Below, piece by piece: positions 16,803 to 25,513 of a stretch of DNA of 64,000 bases; positions within the stretch are counted from its first letter, which is position 1; each line of letters starts with the position of its first letter. Below the pieces are notes generated by a model, which did not search any database, was not told the origin of the DNA, and saw nothing but the letters and a program-made list of their open reading frames with translations. Made by a program: the position numbers and the translations under genes. Source of the DNA: Mesorhizobium loti (lineage in GTDB: Bacteria; Pseudomonadota; Alphaproteobacteria; Rhizobiales; Rhizobiaceae); the NCBI GenBank assembly GCA_002356515.1, contig AP017605.1, forward strand, positions 6,991,020-7,055,019, written 5' to 3'.

Positions 16803-17028
16803 ATGTTAAGGCTGTTGTCGTCGCTGAAGGTTCTATTCGCCGTGGGCACGCCCTATGAGCCGCGCTCGCAGGGCGATACGCAGACATGGCTCACCGATCC
16901 GCTTTCGCACCCCGTTCCTGAATACCATGTCGGAGCGCGAACTTGGTGACGTGCCGTTCAGGCTGACGGCGCGGCGGACGGTGTACGAGACCGCTTCATC
17001 GCATGCTGGTTTCGGTGGGCGCCGCTGA
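16803..17028 (+). pseudogene. Frameshifted small gene divergent from the LysR gene
   Basis: ATG 16803, preceded by GAGGAG, opens MLRLLSSLKVLFAVGTPYEP and reaches DPLSHPV, then leaves the frame and stops soon after. The +1 frame continues LNTMSERELGDVPFRLTARR to a stop at 17026-17028. Removing one C from the GTTCCTG near 16909-16916 would join them into a protein of about 75 residues. The joined sequence resembles small rhizobial proteins with an SHP-x3-MS-x-REL-x-DLPF core (possibly DUF1127-like), from memory. A sequencing error would give the same picture. Confidence 0.5.
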
Positions 17029-17144
17029 GTCGAGCACGCGCTTTCAGCTTCATTATAAGTCGAACCGCTCGCGGGTCTCTGCGCTCCACTGGCCCAACAG
17101 ATGGCTGATTGTTTCGGCGATCGCTGCATTTATTGTGCGCTGCA

Positions 17145-18305
17145 ATGAGATCGGCCACCTCGACAGCGCTGCGCTTCACCCTCGCCGGTATGATTGCGAT
17201 GGCGGTGGCCATGGGCATCGGCCGCTTCGTCTACACGCCGATCCTGCCCGGCATGATGGAAGAGCTGCATCTGTCACCGGCCAATGCCGGATGGATCGCG
17301 TCCGCCAATTATCTCGGCTACCTCGTCGGCGCGTTTGTGGCGGCGGGCGGCTGGGCGCACGGGCGCGAGCGTCTGCTGATGCTGACTGGGCTTGGCGCCA
17401 GCACCGTCCTGGCCGCGCTGATGGGGTTGACCGACGCCATGGTCGCCTTTCTCCTCATCCGCTTTCTGGCCGGTCTGGCCAGCGCCTTCGTCATGGTGTT
17501 CATGGCCAGCATCGTTTTCAGCCATATCAATGCTGCCGGTCGTGGCGACCTGCAGGCCTGGCATTTCGGCGGTGTCGGCCTCGGCATCGCCATCTCGGCG
17601 GCGATGATGGCGGTGTTGGTCACGGAACATGCCGGCTGGGCGGCGGGTTGGTTGTGGTCGGCGGTAATTTCGGCATGCGGCTTCGTGGTCGTGGCGCTGC
17701 TGGCCAACGAAGGCCCGCTCGCCAACGGTGAAGCCGTCCGTGAGCCCGCGCTCCCGAAAGACCGGTCGCTGACGAAGATCATCGTCGCCTACGGCCTGTT
17801 CGGCTTCGGCTATGTGGTGACGGCGACATTCCTGGTCGCCATCGTCCGGCAAGGTGGCGGCAGCCGCGTCTTCGAGGCCATGGTCTGGCTGGTCGCCGGC
17901 CTTGCCGGTTTTCCCTCGACCTGGCTGTGGCAGAAGATCGCTGGACGGATCGGGCTCTACGCCGCCTATGCGTTGGCATGCTTCATCGAAGTGATCGGCG
18001 TCACCGCCAGCGTGGCGCTTGGCGGATATTCGGGGCCACTGCTTGGCGGGCTGCTGCTTGGCGGCACCTTCATTGCCATCACCGCACTTGGTCTGCAGGC
18101 CGCCCGCCAGCAGGCGCCGAAGGCACCCCGGCGCATCTTTGCGTTGATGACGGCCTCGTTCGGTCTCGGCCAGATCATAGGCCCGATTGCCGCCGGCCTT
18201 TTGGCGCAGATGTCAGGCGATTTCTTCCTGGCTTCGATCGTCGCTGCGGCCATGCTGGTGGTCTCCGGCGCCATCACCTGGTCGGCCGCGCCAAAATCGC
18301 CATGA
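17145..18305 (+). CDS. MFS transporter, YbfB/YjiJ family
   Basis: A 386-residue membrane protein with about 12 predicted helices. AMGIGRFVYTPILPGM near the N-terminus and LGYLVGAFVA, HFGGVGLGIAISA and ASFGLGQIIGPIAAG further on are characteristic of this MFS family. ATG 17145 fits the family start. Family members are presumed exporters but few have known substrates. It lies alone between the broken small gene and bacA. Confidence 0.88.
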   Translation: MRSATSTALRFTLAGMIAMAVAMGIGRFVYTPILPGMMEELHLSPANAGWIASANYLGYLVGAFVAAGGWAHGRERLLMLTGLGASTVLAALMGLTDAMVAFLLIRFLAGLASAFVMVFMASIVFSHINAAGRGDLQAWHFGGVGLGIAISAAMMAVLVTEHAGWAAGWLWSAVISACGFVVVALLANEGPLANGEAVREPALPKDRSLTKIIVAYGLFGFGYVVTATFLVAIVRQGGGSRVFEAMVWLVAGLAGFPSTWLWQKIAGRIGLYAAYALACFIEVIGVTASVALGGYSGPLLGGLLLGGTFIAITALGLQAARQQAPKAPRRIFALMTASFGLGQIIGPIAAGLLAQMSGDFFLASIVAAAMLVVSGAITWSAAPKSP

Positions 18306-18419
18306 TTTGTGGTCTTGCTCTGCGCCGGGTGTCGGGCAGGCATTTTCTTTCCCCCTAATGTGTGACTTTATGCCCGCCGAAGTCAGCTGATTTGCCCATC
18401 GAGCAAGGAATTCGCCACA

Positions 18420-19679
18420 GTGTTCGTATCCTTCTTCCCGCAGCCGAAGCTCTTTTTCTCTTCGGCCGCCATCTGGAGCCTTGCGGCAATCCTGTTCTGG
18501 TTTTTCGGGGGGGAGCAACTGGGCTCCGTTTTCGGCCTGCCAGCGGCCGCCGCTGACGCGCCGCCCATCATCGGCATCGCCGTGCTGGTGTCGAAGCCGT
18601 TCCTCTGGTTCTACATCTACTTCGTGGCCTGCGTGGCCATCTTCTACGCGTTCTGGAGCTGGTATTCCCCGCATCCGTGGCAGCGTTGGTCCATCCTGAT
18701 GACGGCGGTCATCCTGTTCTTCATCTATTTCAATGTGCAGGTCAGCGTAGCCGTCAACGCCTGGTACGGACCCTTCTTCGACTATGTGCAAGGCCTGATG
18801 TCAGGGACCGGGAAATCGACCAACGGTGAATTCTACACCGGACTGGCTGACTTCTCATGGCTGGCGCTGGTTGGCATGAATGTCCAGGTGGTCAATGCCT
18901 TCATCGTCAGCCACTGGATTTTCCGCTGGCGCACGGCGATGAACAACTACTTCATCGAGAATTGGGGCAGGCTGCGCCATATCGAGGGTGCTTCGCAGCG
19001 AATCCAGGAAGACACGATGCGGTTCTCGCAGATCATGGAGGATCTCGGCTCCAGCTTCGTCCAGTCGATCATGACCTTGATCGCCTTCCTGCCGGTGATG
19101 ATCCAACTGCAGGCTCATATCAGCGAATTGCCGATCATCGGTGCGATCCCGCAGCCCCTGGTGGTCGCGGCACTCGCTTGGTGTCTGTTCGGAACGATCT
19201 CGGTGATGATTGCCGGCCTGAAGCTTCCGGGGCTGCAGTTCCGCAACCAGCGCGTCGAAGCCGCTTATCGCAAGGAGCTGGTTTACGGCGAAGACCATGC
19301 GGACAGGGCGCAACCCGCGACCACTGCCGAGCTGTTCGCCAATGTCCGGCACAATTATTTCAGGCTCTATTTCCACTACATCTATTTCAACGTCGTCCGG
19401 TACACCTACCTTCAGGCCGACAACATCTTCTCGCTGCTGATCCTGGGTCCGTCGCTGGTCGCGCACAAGATAACGTTCGGCGCGCTGAACCAGATCTCGA
19501 ATGCCTTCGGCAAGGTGACGGGTTCGCTGCAGTTCCTGCTGACCTCGTGGTCGACCATTGTCGAACTGCAATCGGTCCACAAGCGCCTGCGCGCCTTCGA
19601 GGCGACGCTGCTGGGCGAGCCGCTGCCCGAAATCGACCAGCGCTATCTGGCAAGGCAGGGCGCCGAAGATCCGGCATAG
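18420..19679 (+). CDS. bacA: Peptide transporter BacA (SbmA/BacA family)
   Basis: A 419-residue inner-membrane protein with several helices, close in layout to rhizobial BacA: MFVSFFPQPKLFFSSAAIWS at the start, VSVAVNAWYGPFFDYVQ, WRTAMNNYFIENWGRLRHIEGASQRIQED and LFGTISVMIAGLKLPGLQFRNQRVEAAYRKELV. BacA imports antimicrobial-type peptides and affects lipid A very-long-chain fatty acids; in rhizobia it is needed for bacteroid survival with legumes that make NCR peptides. The GTG start has AAGGA upstream. No ABC domain is present or expected. It is monocistronic and convergent with the deacetylase gene. Confidence 0.93.
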   Translation: MFVSFFPQPKLFFSSAAIWSLAAILFWFFGGEQLGSVFGLPAAAADAPPIIGIAVLVSKPFLWFYIYFVACVAIFYAFWSWYSPHPWQRWSILMTAVILFFIYFNVQVSVAVNAWYGPFFDYVQGLMSGTGKSTNGEFYTGLADFSWLALVGMNVQVVNAFIVSHWIFRWRTAMNNYFIENWGRLRHIEGASQRIQEDTMRFSQIMEDLGSSFVQSIMTLIAFLPVMIQLQAHISELPIIGAIPQPLVVAALAWCLFGTISVMIAGLKLPGLQFRNQRVEAAYRKELVYGEDHADRAQPATTAELFANVRHNYFRLYFHYIYFNVVRYTYLQADNIFSLLILGPSLVAHKITFGALNQISNAFGKVTGSLQFLLTSWSTIVELQSVHKRLRAFEATLLGEPLPEIDQRYLARQGAEDPA

Positions 19680-19698
19680 TAAGGTTTGATGTAAAACG

Positions 19699-19721
19699 GG
19701 TTGGCGGCTCAGCCGCCAACC
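19699..19721. terminator. Hairpin between convergent bacA and deacetylase genes
   Basis: Perfect 10-bp stem GGTTGGCGGC/GCCGCCAACC with a 3-nt loop. On the minus strand the loop is the TGA stop of the deacetylase gene, and CGTTTTAC follows, so it probably ends that transcript and may also stop bacA read-through. The U-tract is short. Confidence 0.65.
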
Positions 19722-20716
19722 GCGGCCTGCTTCTGGTCGCCATCCTGCCGCGAAACATAATCGCGAAAACTGATGCATTCGACATCTGATTTGACGCAGA
19801 CCTCGCCGGCGAAACGCTCCAGCGCGTACCAGTAGGCGCCGTCATTCATCAGCGTGAAGTGGAAGCCGAGCTCCAGCGGAATGCGCTTGCCCTGATACTG
19901 CGCGTCGAAGGCGGCGCGGAAAGCCTGATAGCTCCGGTCGGCGAACTCGCCCGCCTTGCTCGGCCGCTCGAAGCCGCCGGAGTGTCTGACATAGAGATTG
20001 TAATCCATGGCGATCACCGGCCTGGAATTCGGACCTTCCGGGATCTGCGGCAGTGAAAAGCGGGTGATGCCGCCGACGGTCGGCGGCTGGGCGGGGCCTT
20101 GCGAGACGCCGCTGGCGTCGAACTGGTAGCCGGCGGCGGGTAAGGCCTCGTAGAGCGCCTTGCTTGCCGACAGATAGGGCGCGCGGAAACCGACCACGCC
20201 ATGCCGGGCGAATTCGCGCCAGCCACCGGGTTCGGGCACAATGCCGTTGATCGCATAGGCGTTCTCAAGAATGTGCTTGAACGAGGCGAACTCCTTCAGC
20301 CAGTCGGCCTTATTCCAGTCCTTGCCGTCGAAATGGCCGCAGGCGTGGCTGGCGATGTCATGGCCTTCATGCGCGGCAAGGCCGATCTGCTCCAGCCGCT
20401 CGGCCACTTCCTGTTTCGAGGCGGCAAAGCCGATATTGGATTTGCCAGCCGTTTTGCCGGGCGCGGTGTATTCCTTGCGCGTGTCTGGCGACAGGAGGAA
20501 GACGCAGGAGAGAAAATAGGTGAAATGCGCGCCGGTGCGCTGCGCCAGCGCCCGGCTGCGCTTCCACTGCGAGATGTCGCGGGCGCTGTCGAAGGAGATG
20601 ATGACCACCTGCTTGGGCTTCGCCGGCATTGGTGGCGCGGGCGGATCGGCCTGAGCCGCGCCGGCAGTGGCGATGGAGGCAAGCGCGAACGCGGCAACGC
20701 GAGACAGACTAGGCAT
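19709..20716 (-). CDS. Secreted polysaccharide deacetylase (NodB-like fold)
   Basis: A 335-residue exported protein. A signal peptide ends near AQA (about residue 23). The NodB-like domain shows VVIISFDSARD in place of the usual TFDDG and an H-x3-H metal pair in SHACGHFDG, so it is a divergent member. GVVGFRAPYL and LELGFHFTLMNDGAYW are also typical of this group. The substrate could be an acetylated cell-wall or surface glycan. ATG 20716 starts at the signal peptide; a longer open frame upstream passes through repeated palindromes and is not convincing. Confidence 0.85.
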   Translation of the reverse strand: MPSLSRVAAFALASIATAGAAQADPPAPPMPAKPKQVVIISFDSARDISQWKRSRALAQRTGAHFTYFLSCVFLLSPDTRKEYTAPGKTAGKSNIGFAASKQEVAERLEQIGLAAHEGHDIASHACGHFDGKDWNKADWLKEFASFKHILENAYAINGIVPEPGGWREFARHGVVGFRAPYLSASKALYEALPAAGYQFDASGVSQGPAQPPTVGGITRFSLPQIPEGPNSRPVIAMDYNLYVRHSGGFERPSKAGEFADRSYQAFRAAFDAQYQGKRIPLELGFHFTLMNDGAYWYALERFAGEVCVKSDVECISFRDYVSRQDGDQKQAAVGG

Positions 20717-20796
20717 CGGCAAACTTACAGGCTCCTGGCGGTCAGCAAGCCGGCTATCCCCGAAATGTGGCGTGGGTGCGATTGGGCTTTTTGCCG

Positions 20797-20857
20797 GTTT
20801 GCCCCGGGGCAAACATCGGCTTGCCCCCGGCAAACATCCGTTTGCCCCGGGGGAATA
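20797..20857. promoter_or_regulatory. Three phased palindromes upstream of the deacetylase gene
   Basis: Unit 1 is a perfect 18-bp palindrome GTTTGCCCCGGGGCAAAC (20797-20814). Unit 2 (20819-20835) and unit 3 (20840-20857) are near copies, with starts 22 and 21 bp apart, so all lie on one face of the helix. An outer inverted repeat CGGCTAT/ATAGCCG (20751-20757, 20855-20861) encloses the set, and a half-unit CGGCAAAC abuts the deacetylase start codon. Cooperative binding by a repressor or activator is the simplest reading. Confidence 0.6.
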
Positions 20858-20954
20858 GCCGATTTTCCGGCCGAACCCCTTCCATGCCGACAAAATTTCG
20901 CTAAAACGCGGGCTCATGAACCGCCCCGGCCCGGGGCAAAAGTGGTTTTGATTG

Positions 20955-21620
20955 ATGTCCGACGACAGTTTTATCCGTGAAGTCAACGACGAGATGCGTC
21001 GCGAACAGGCGCAGAAGCTGTGGGACCGTTTCGGTCCGGCCTTGCTTGTCATTGCGATTCTCGTGGTGCTCGGCACCGCCGCCTTCGTCGGTTATCGCTA
21101 TTGGGACGAGACCCGCGCCAACCGCTCCGGCGATGCCTTCTCGCAGGCGCTGAAGCTAGCCAATGACGGCAAGAACGACGATGCGCTGGCCGCGCTCGAC
21201 CAGCTGGAGAAAGATGGCTACGGTGCCTATCCGCTGCTCGCCCGCATGCGCGCCGCCACCGTCAAGGCGAGCAAGGGCGACACCGATGCCGCAGTGAAGG
21301 ATTTCGACGAGGTCGCCGCCGACACCGCCATCCCCCAGGGCATTCGCGACATGGCGCGGCTCAGGGCGGCGCTCCTGCTCGTCGATCACGGCTCCTTCGC
21401 CGACGTGTCCAGCCGCGTCGAGGCGCTGACATCGGACACCAACACGCTGCGCCACACCGCGCGTGAGGCGCTCGGCCTTGCCGCCTGGAAGGAAGGCAAG
21501 ACCCAGGACGCGCTAAAGCTGTTCGACCAGATCGCCGCCGATGACGGCGCCCCGCGCAACACCCGCGAGCGGGCAACGCTGATGTCCGAGCTGATCCGCG
21601 GCTCTGGCAATGCCTCGTAA
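20955..21620 (+). CDS. YfgM-like tetratricopeptide membrane protein
   Basis: A 221-residue protein: short cytoplasmic N-terminus, one membrane helix (about 25-48; PALLVIAILVVLGTAAFVGY), then TPR-like helical repeats in the periplasm. This layout and the place just before der match YfgM-type proteins, which in enterobacteria join the SecYEG translocon and chaperone exported proteins. A TTG directly before ATG 20955 is open but unlikely. A palindromic repeat begins right after its stop and separates it from der. Confidence 0.85.
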   Translation: MSDDSFIREVNDEMRREQAQKLWDRFGPALLVIAILVVLGTAAFVGYRYWDETRANRSGDAFSQALKLANDGKNDDALAALDQLEKDGYGAYPLLARMRAATVKASKGDTDAAVKDFDEVAADTAIPQGIRDMARLRAALLLVDHGSFADVSSRVEALTSDTNTLRHTAREALGLAAWKEGKTQDALKLFDQIAADDGAPRNTRERATLMSELIRGSGNAS

Positions 21621-21669
21621 ATGCATGTCGCCCAAAAGTGTGCAGCGGTTTTGGGACAACGACATGCAT
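21621..21669. repeat. Palindromic intergenic repeat, family B
   Basis: Outer stem ATGCATGTCG/CGACATGCAT (10 bp, perfect), inner stem CCCAAAA/TTTTGGG (7 bp), an 11-nt loop and an ACAA bulge on the 3' side. It starts at the base after the TAA of the YfgM-like gene. Confidence 0.9.
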
Positions 21670-21683
21670 GATTGTAGGACTGT

Positions 21684-23123
21684 ATGACCTTCAAAGTCGC
21701 CATTATCGGCAGACCTAACGTCGGCAAATCGACCCTTTTCAATCGGCTGGTGGGAAGGAAGCTGGCGCTTGTCGACGACACGCCGGGCGTCACCCGCGAC
21801 CGTCGCGTCCATGCCGCCAAGCTCTACGACCTGCATTTCGACGTCATCGACACCGCCGGTTTCGAGGACGCGGGTGCCTCGACCTTGCCCGGCCGCATGC
21901 GGGCGCAGACCGAGATCGCCATCCGCGAAGCCGACCTGATATTCTTCACCATCGACGCCAAGTCCGGCTTGCTGCCGGACGACAGGACCTTCGCCGAGAT
22001 CGTGCGCAAGTCCGGCAAGCCGGTCGTCCTGGTCGCCAACAAGGCCGAAGCCAAGGGCGCGCAGGGCGGCATGCTGGAGGCCTGGGAACTGGGTCTTGGC
22101 GAGCCGATCCCGGTTTCGGCCGAACATGGCCAGGGCATGCCCGATCTGCGCGATGCGGTCATTGGCGCGCTCGGCGAGGCGCGCGCCTTCGGCGAGGAGG
22201 AAGAGGGCGAAGACGACGAGATCGCCGCCACCGAGGTACTGATCGGCGAGGACATTGCCGACCCTGATGCCGAGGATGCGCACACCTACGACGACACCAA
22301 GCCGATGCGCATCGCCGTCGTCGGCCGCCCGAACGCCGGCAAGTCGACTCTGATCAATGCGCTGATTGGCGAGGAACGGCTGCTGACAGGACCGGAAGCC
22401 GGCATCACCCGGGATTCGATCTCGGTCGACTGGGACTGGCATGGCCGTCGGCTGAAACTGTTCGATACCGCGGGCATGCGCCGCAAGGCCAGGATCCACG
22501 AAAAGCTGGAAGCGATGTCGGTGCAGGATGGCTTGCGCGCCATCCGCTTCGCCGAGATCGTCGTCATCGTGCTCGACGCCACCATTCCCTTCGAGAAGCA
22601 GGACCTGCAGATCGCCGACCTGATCATCCGTGAGGGTAGGGCGCCGGTGATCGCCTTCAACAAATGGGACCTGATCGATCATCCGCAGGAGCTGCTGGCG
22701 GAACTGCGCGAGAAGACCGAGCGGCTGCTGCCGCAGGTGCGCGGCATCCAGGCCGTGCCGGTCTCGGCCGAGACCGGGCGCGGCCTCGACAAGCTGATGG
22801 ACGCGGTGCTCAGGACGCACAAGGTCTGGAACAGCCGCGTCTCGACCGGCAAGCTCAACCGCTGGCTCGAAGCCATACTGGCGCACCACCCGCCGCCCGC
22901 CGTAGCCGGGCGCCGCCTCAAGGTCAAATATGTCACCCAGGCCAAGACGCGGCCGCCGGGTTTTGTTGTTCAGTGCTCGCGTCCGGATGCGATGCCGCAA
23001 TCCTATGTGCGTTATCTCTCCAACAGCCTGCGCGAAGCCTTCGACATGCCGGGCGTGCCGATCCGCATCGCGCTGCGCACCTCGGACAATCCGTTCGCCG
23101 GCCGGGCCAAGAAGCGTAACTGA
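21684..23123 (+). CDS. der: Ribosome-assembly GTPase Der (EngA)
   Basis: A 479-residue tandem GTPase needed for 50S subunit maturation. First G domain: GRPNVGKST (9-17), DTAG and NKAE. Second G domain: GRPNAGKST (about 214-222), DTAG and NKWD. A KH-like C-terminal domain follows (about 360-460; [23 protein letters not shown]). An acidic linker rich in E and D joins the G domains. It follows the YfgM-like gene, a common order, with a palindromic repeat between them. Confidence 0.97.
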   Translation: MTFKVAIIGRPNVGKSTLFNRLVGRKLALVDDTPGVTRDRRVHAAKLYDLHFDVIDTAGFEDAGASTLPGRMRAQTEIAIREADLIFFTIDAKSGLLPDDRTFAEIVRKSGKPVVLVANKAEAKGAQGGMLEAWELGLGEPIPVSAEHGQGMPDLRDAVIGALGEARAFGEEEEGEDDEIAATEVLIGEDIADPDAEDAHTYDDTKPMRIAVVGRPNAGKSTLINALIGEERLLTGPEAGITRDSISVDWDWHGRRLKLFDTAGMRRKARIHEKLEAMSVQDGLRAIRFAEIVVIVLDATIPFEKQDLQIADLIIREGRAPVIAFNKWDLIDHPQELLAELREKTERLLPQVRGIQAVPVSAETGRGLDKLMDAVLRTHKVWNSRVSTGKLNRWLEAILAHHPPPAVAGRRLKVKYVTQAKTRPPGFVVQCSRPDAMPQSYVRYLSNSLREAFDMPGVPIRIALRTSDNPFAGRAKKRN

Positions 23124-23141
23124 GCTCCAGCGCTCGTCTGA

Positions 23142-24059
23142 TCAGGCCACGGCACGCAAGCCGGCACCCCGCGCATTGCCCGGCAAGGCCTGCCGCGCCG
23201 CCTCCAGCAATATGTCTCCGAGGCGGGCCGCCACCGGCTCGGGCTCGGCATCCCGTCGATGCAGGAACAGCGCCATCTTGGGCAGCGCCGGCAGCCCGGC
23301 AATCTCCGGCGTCATCGCGCTGACGCTGGCCGGCAGGCCGATGTCGGTGCGGATCGTCAGTCCCAGCCCAGCCGCCACGGCCGCCCAGATGCCGCCAAGG
23401 CTCGGGCTGGAGAAGGCCATGCGCCAGGGCAGCCCGGCGCGGTCGAGCGTTTCCGTCGCCACCGTGCGCAGCAGGCATGGCGCCTCGAGCGCCACCAGCG
23501 GCAGTGGCTCGCCGTCGCGCAGGCTGGTCTCGATGCGCTTTACCGGGCCGATCCAGCGCATGGGAACATCGGCGACATGCTCGCTGTAGGGCAGCGTCTG
23601 GCCGCTGTGCCAGGCGAGCGCGATGTCGAGGCTGCCCGACACCACCCTTTCGGCAAGATCGTGGCTGCGCGCGATCCTGGCCTCGATCTTGACCTTGGGG
23701 TGGGCGCGGGCGAAGCGGCCGAGCACGTCCGGCAGCACCGCCTCGCCGAAATCCTCCTGCAGGCCGAGCCGCACCCAGCCTTCCAGTTCGACGTCATGGA
23801 TCGCCGCGGCCGCCTCGTCATTCAGCTCGAGCAGCCGGCGGGCATAGCCGAGCATGGTCTCGCCGGCCTCCGTCAAAGCGAGGCCGCGCCCCGATTTACG
23901 GAAGATCGGCGTCGCCGCCTGCTCTTCCAGTTTCTTCAATTGCGCGCTGACCGCCGAGGTCGACCGGCCGAGCCGGTCGGCGGCCTTGGCAAAGCTGCCC
24001 AACTCCATGCCGGTGACGAAACTGCGGAGAACGTCGAGGTCGAAAGTCGCATGTTGCAT
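23142..24059 (-). CDS. LysR family transcriptional regulator
   Basis: A 305-residue regulator with an N-terminal helix-turn-helix (LDVLRSFVTGMELGSFAKAADRLGRSTSAVSAQLKKLEEQ) and a LysR substrate-binding domain. ATG 24059 has ACAGGA upstream; a longer start at 24092 lacks support. It is divergent from an MFS gene, with paired dyads between, which suggests it controls that transporter. It is convergent with der. Confidence 0.9.
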   Translation of the reverse strand: MQHATFDLDVLRSFVTGMELGSFAKAADRLGRSTSAVSAQLKKLEEQAATPIFRKSGRGLALTEAGETMLGYARRLLELNDEAAAAIHDVELEGWVRLGLQEDFGEAVLPDVLGRFARAHPKVKIEARIARSHDLAERVVSGSLDIALAWHSGQTLPYSEHVADVPMRWIGPVKRIETSLRDGEPLPLVALEAPCLLRTVATETLDRAGLPWRMAFSSPSLGGIWAAVAAGLGLTIRTDIGLPASVSAMTPEIAGLPALPKMALFLHRRDAEPEPVAARLGDILLEAARQALPGNARGAGLRAVA

Positions 24060-24066
24060 AGAAATG

Positions 24067-24112
24067 TCCTGTTTTTCAGGATTAACAGTCAAAAACTTCC
24101 TGATTTTAAGGA
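24067..24112. promoter_or_regulatory. Paired dyads between LysR and MFS genes
   Basis: TCCTG-ttttt-CAGGA (24067-24081) and TCCT-gatttta-AGGA (24098-24112) have centres 31 bp apart, about three helical turns. They lie just upstream of the LysR start codon and in front of the divergent MFS gene. Two spaced dyads of this kind are common LysR binding sites. Confidence 0.45.
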
Positions 24113-24178
24113 CGAAATTATGGCGCTACAGAGATGCCGTCAAGGTCCAGGCGACTGGGCCACCACGGGAATGAAACC

Positions 24179-25513
24179 ATGTCCGCCATTGTCCACTGCA
24201 CCGACCAACAGCCAAGACAAATCCTGAAAGACAGCGCTGCAGGCCCCGCCGCAAGGGTGTTCAGCCCCGGCCATCGCTGGAAGGTCCTGGGCATCGGCGT
24301 CGCCGCGAACGCCAGTTTCTCGGCCACCTTCTCCGGCATACCGGCAACGGCGGTCGTGCTTCGTCAGGGCTATCACTTAAGCAATGCCGAACTTGGCTTG
24401 GCGCTCGGCCTTCTCGGCCTGGGCGTTGCGCTCAGCGAATTGCCCTGGGGCCTGCTCACCGATCGCTGGGGCGACCGCCGCGTGCTGCTGATCGGGCTTG
24501 GCGCGACGGCGGCATGGCTCCTTGCCATGGCCATGCTTGTCGTGCCGACAAGGTCAGGCGTTCCCGATGTCATGCTGCTGTCGGCAAGCCTGCTCCTCAC
24601 CGGATTGCTCGGTGGCAGTGTCAACGGCTCGAGCGGCCGCGCCATCATGGGCTGGTTCCGGGAAAACGAACGCGGCTTCGCCATGAGCATAAGGCAGACG
24701 GCGGTGCCGCTCGGCGGCGGCCTCGGCGCGCTTGTCCTGCCGTCACTTGCACTCGCTTTCGGCTTTTCCGCAGTCTTCGGGCTGCTGGCGGGCACATCCG
24801 CTCTGTCCGCTCTGTTCGCCTGGCGTTGGCTACACGAGCCGCCGGCGGCGGGCCACGTCGCCGCGTCAGCCGTGGCCGGACCGGCGCCGCTGCGCAACAT
24901 TGAGGTCTGGCGCATCGCGACCGCCATCGGCCTGCTCTGCTTTCCGCAGGTGGCGGTTCTCACCTTCGCATCGGTGTTCCTGCACGACTTCGCCGGGCTG
25001 GGAACGGCGGCGATCAGCGCGAGCCTCGCCGCCGTGCAGGTCGGCGCCATGGTCATGCGCGTCTGGAGCGGCCGCTTCACCGACCGCCATGGCAACCGGC
25101 GCCAGTTTCTGCGCCTGTTGAGTGCGCTCAGCGCGTTCGCCTTCGCGGTGCTTTGGCTGATGGTCCTGGCCAGCCCCGCAATGCCGGGCGGCCAGTCTTT
25201 CCTGGTTGCCGTCCTGCCCTTGGTGCTGATTGTTGCAGGCATCTCGGTCTCAGCCTGGCACGGCGTCGCCTATACCGAGCTTGCCACGCTTGCCGGCGCC
25301 GGCCATGTCGGAACCGCGCTCAGCCTGGCCAACACCTTCGTTTTCGTTGGCTTCTTCCTGGTGCCGGTGGCCATTCCCGGGCTGCTGCACCTCTGGTCCT
25401 GGTCCGGCGCCTGGCTGTCGGCCGCCATCTGCGCCCTGCTCGCCTGGCCGATCTTCCTGCGGCCGGCGGGTGCAAGGTCAGGCGACGGCGCCGACAATAA
25501 CAGGCGCGGATAA
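24179..25513 (+). CDS. MFS transporter
   Basis: A 444-residue protein with about 12 predicted helices. LSNAELGLALGLLGLGVALSELPWGLLTDRWGDRR is the conserved MFS loop 2-3 region, and NGSSGRAIMGWFRENERGFAMSIRQTAVPLGG resembles MFS sugar-acid or nitrate-type carriers. ATG 24179 is the first family-like start. Its 3' end overlaps the convergent acyltransferase gene by 36 bp. The substrate is unknown; the divergent LysR gene is the likely regulator. Confidence 0.87.
   Translation: MSAIVHCTDQQPRQILKDSAAGPAARVFSPGHRWKVLGIGVAANASFSATFSGIPATAVVLRQGYHLSNAELGLALGLLGLGVALSELPWGLLTDRWGDRRVLLIGLGATAAWLLAMAMLVVPTRSGVPDVMLLSASLLLTGLLGGSVNGSSGRAIMGWFRENERGFAMSIRQTAVPLGGGLGALVLPSLALAFGFSAVFGLLAGTSALSALFAWRWLHEPPAAGHVAASAVAGPAPLRNIEVWRIATAIGLLCFPQVAVLTFASVFLHDFAGLGTAAISASLAAVQVGAMVMRVWSGRFTDRHGNRRQFLRLLSALSAFAFAVLWLMVLASPAMPGGQSFLVAVLPLVLIVAGISVSAWHGVAYTELATLAGAGHVGTALSLANTFVFVGFFLVPVAIPGLLHLWSWSGAWLSAAICALLAWPIFLRPAGARSGDGADNNRRG

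Noticed and set aside
20717..21076. Upstream extension of the deacetylase frame
   Set aside because: The added residues come from palindromic repeats and the coding strand of the YfgM-like gene; the signal peptide starts at 20716.
21513..23000. Minus-strand open frame across der
   Set aside because: Complement of a conserved GTPase gene; same composition artefact as other antisense frames. Similar frames across ispB, glyS and the acyl-CoA dehydrogenase were rejected for the same reason.
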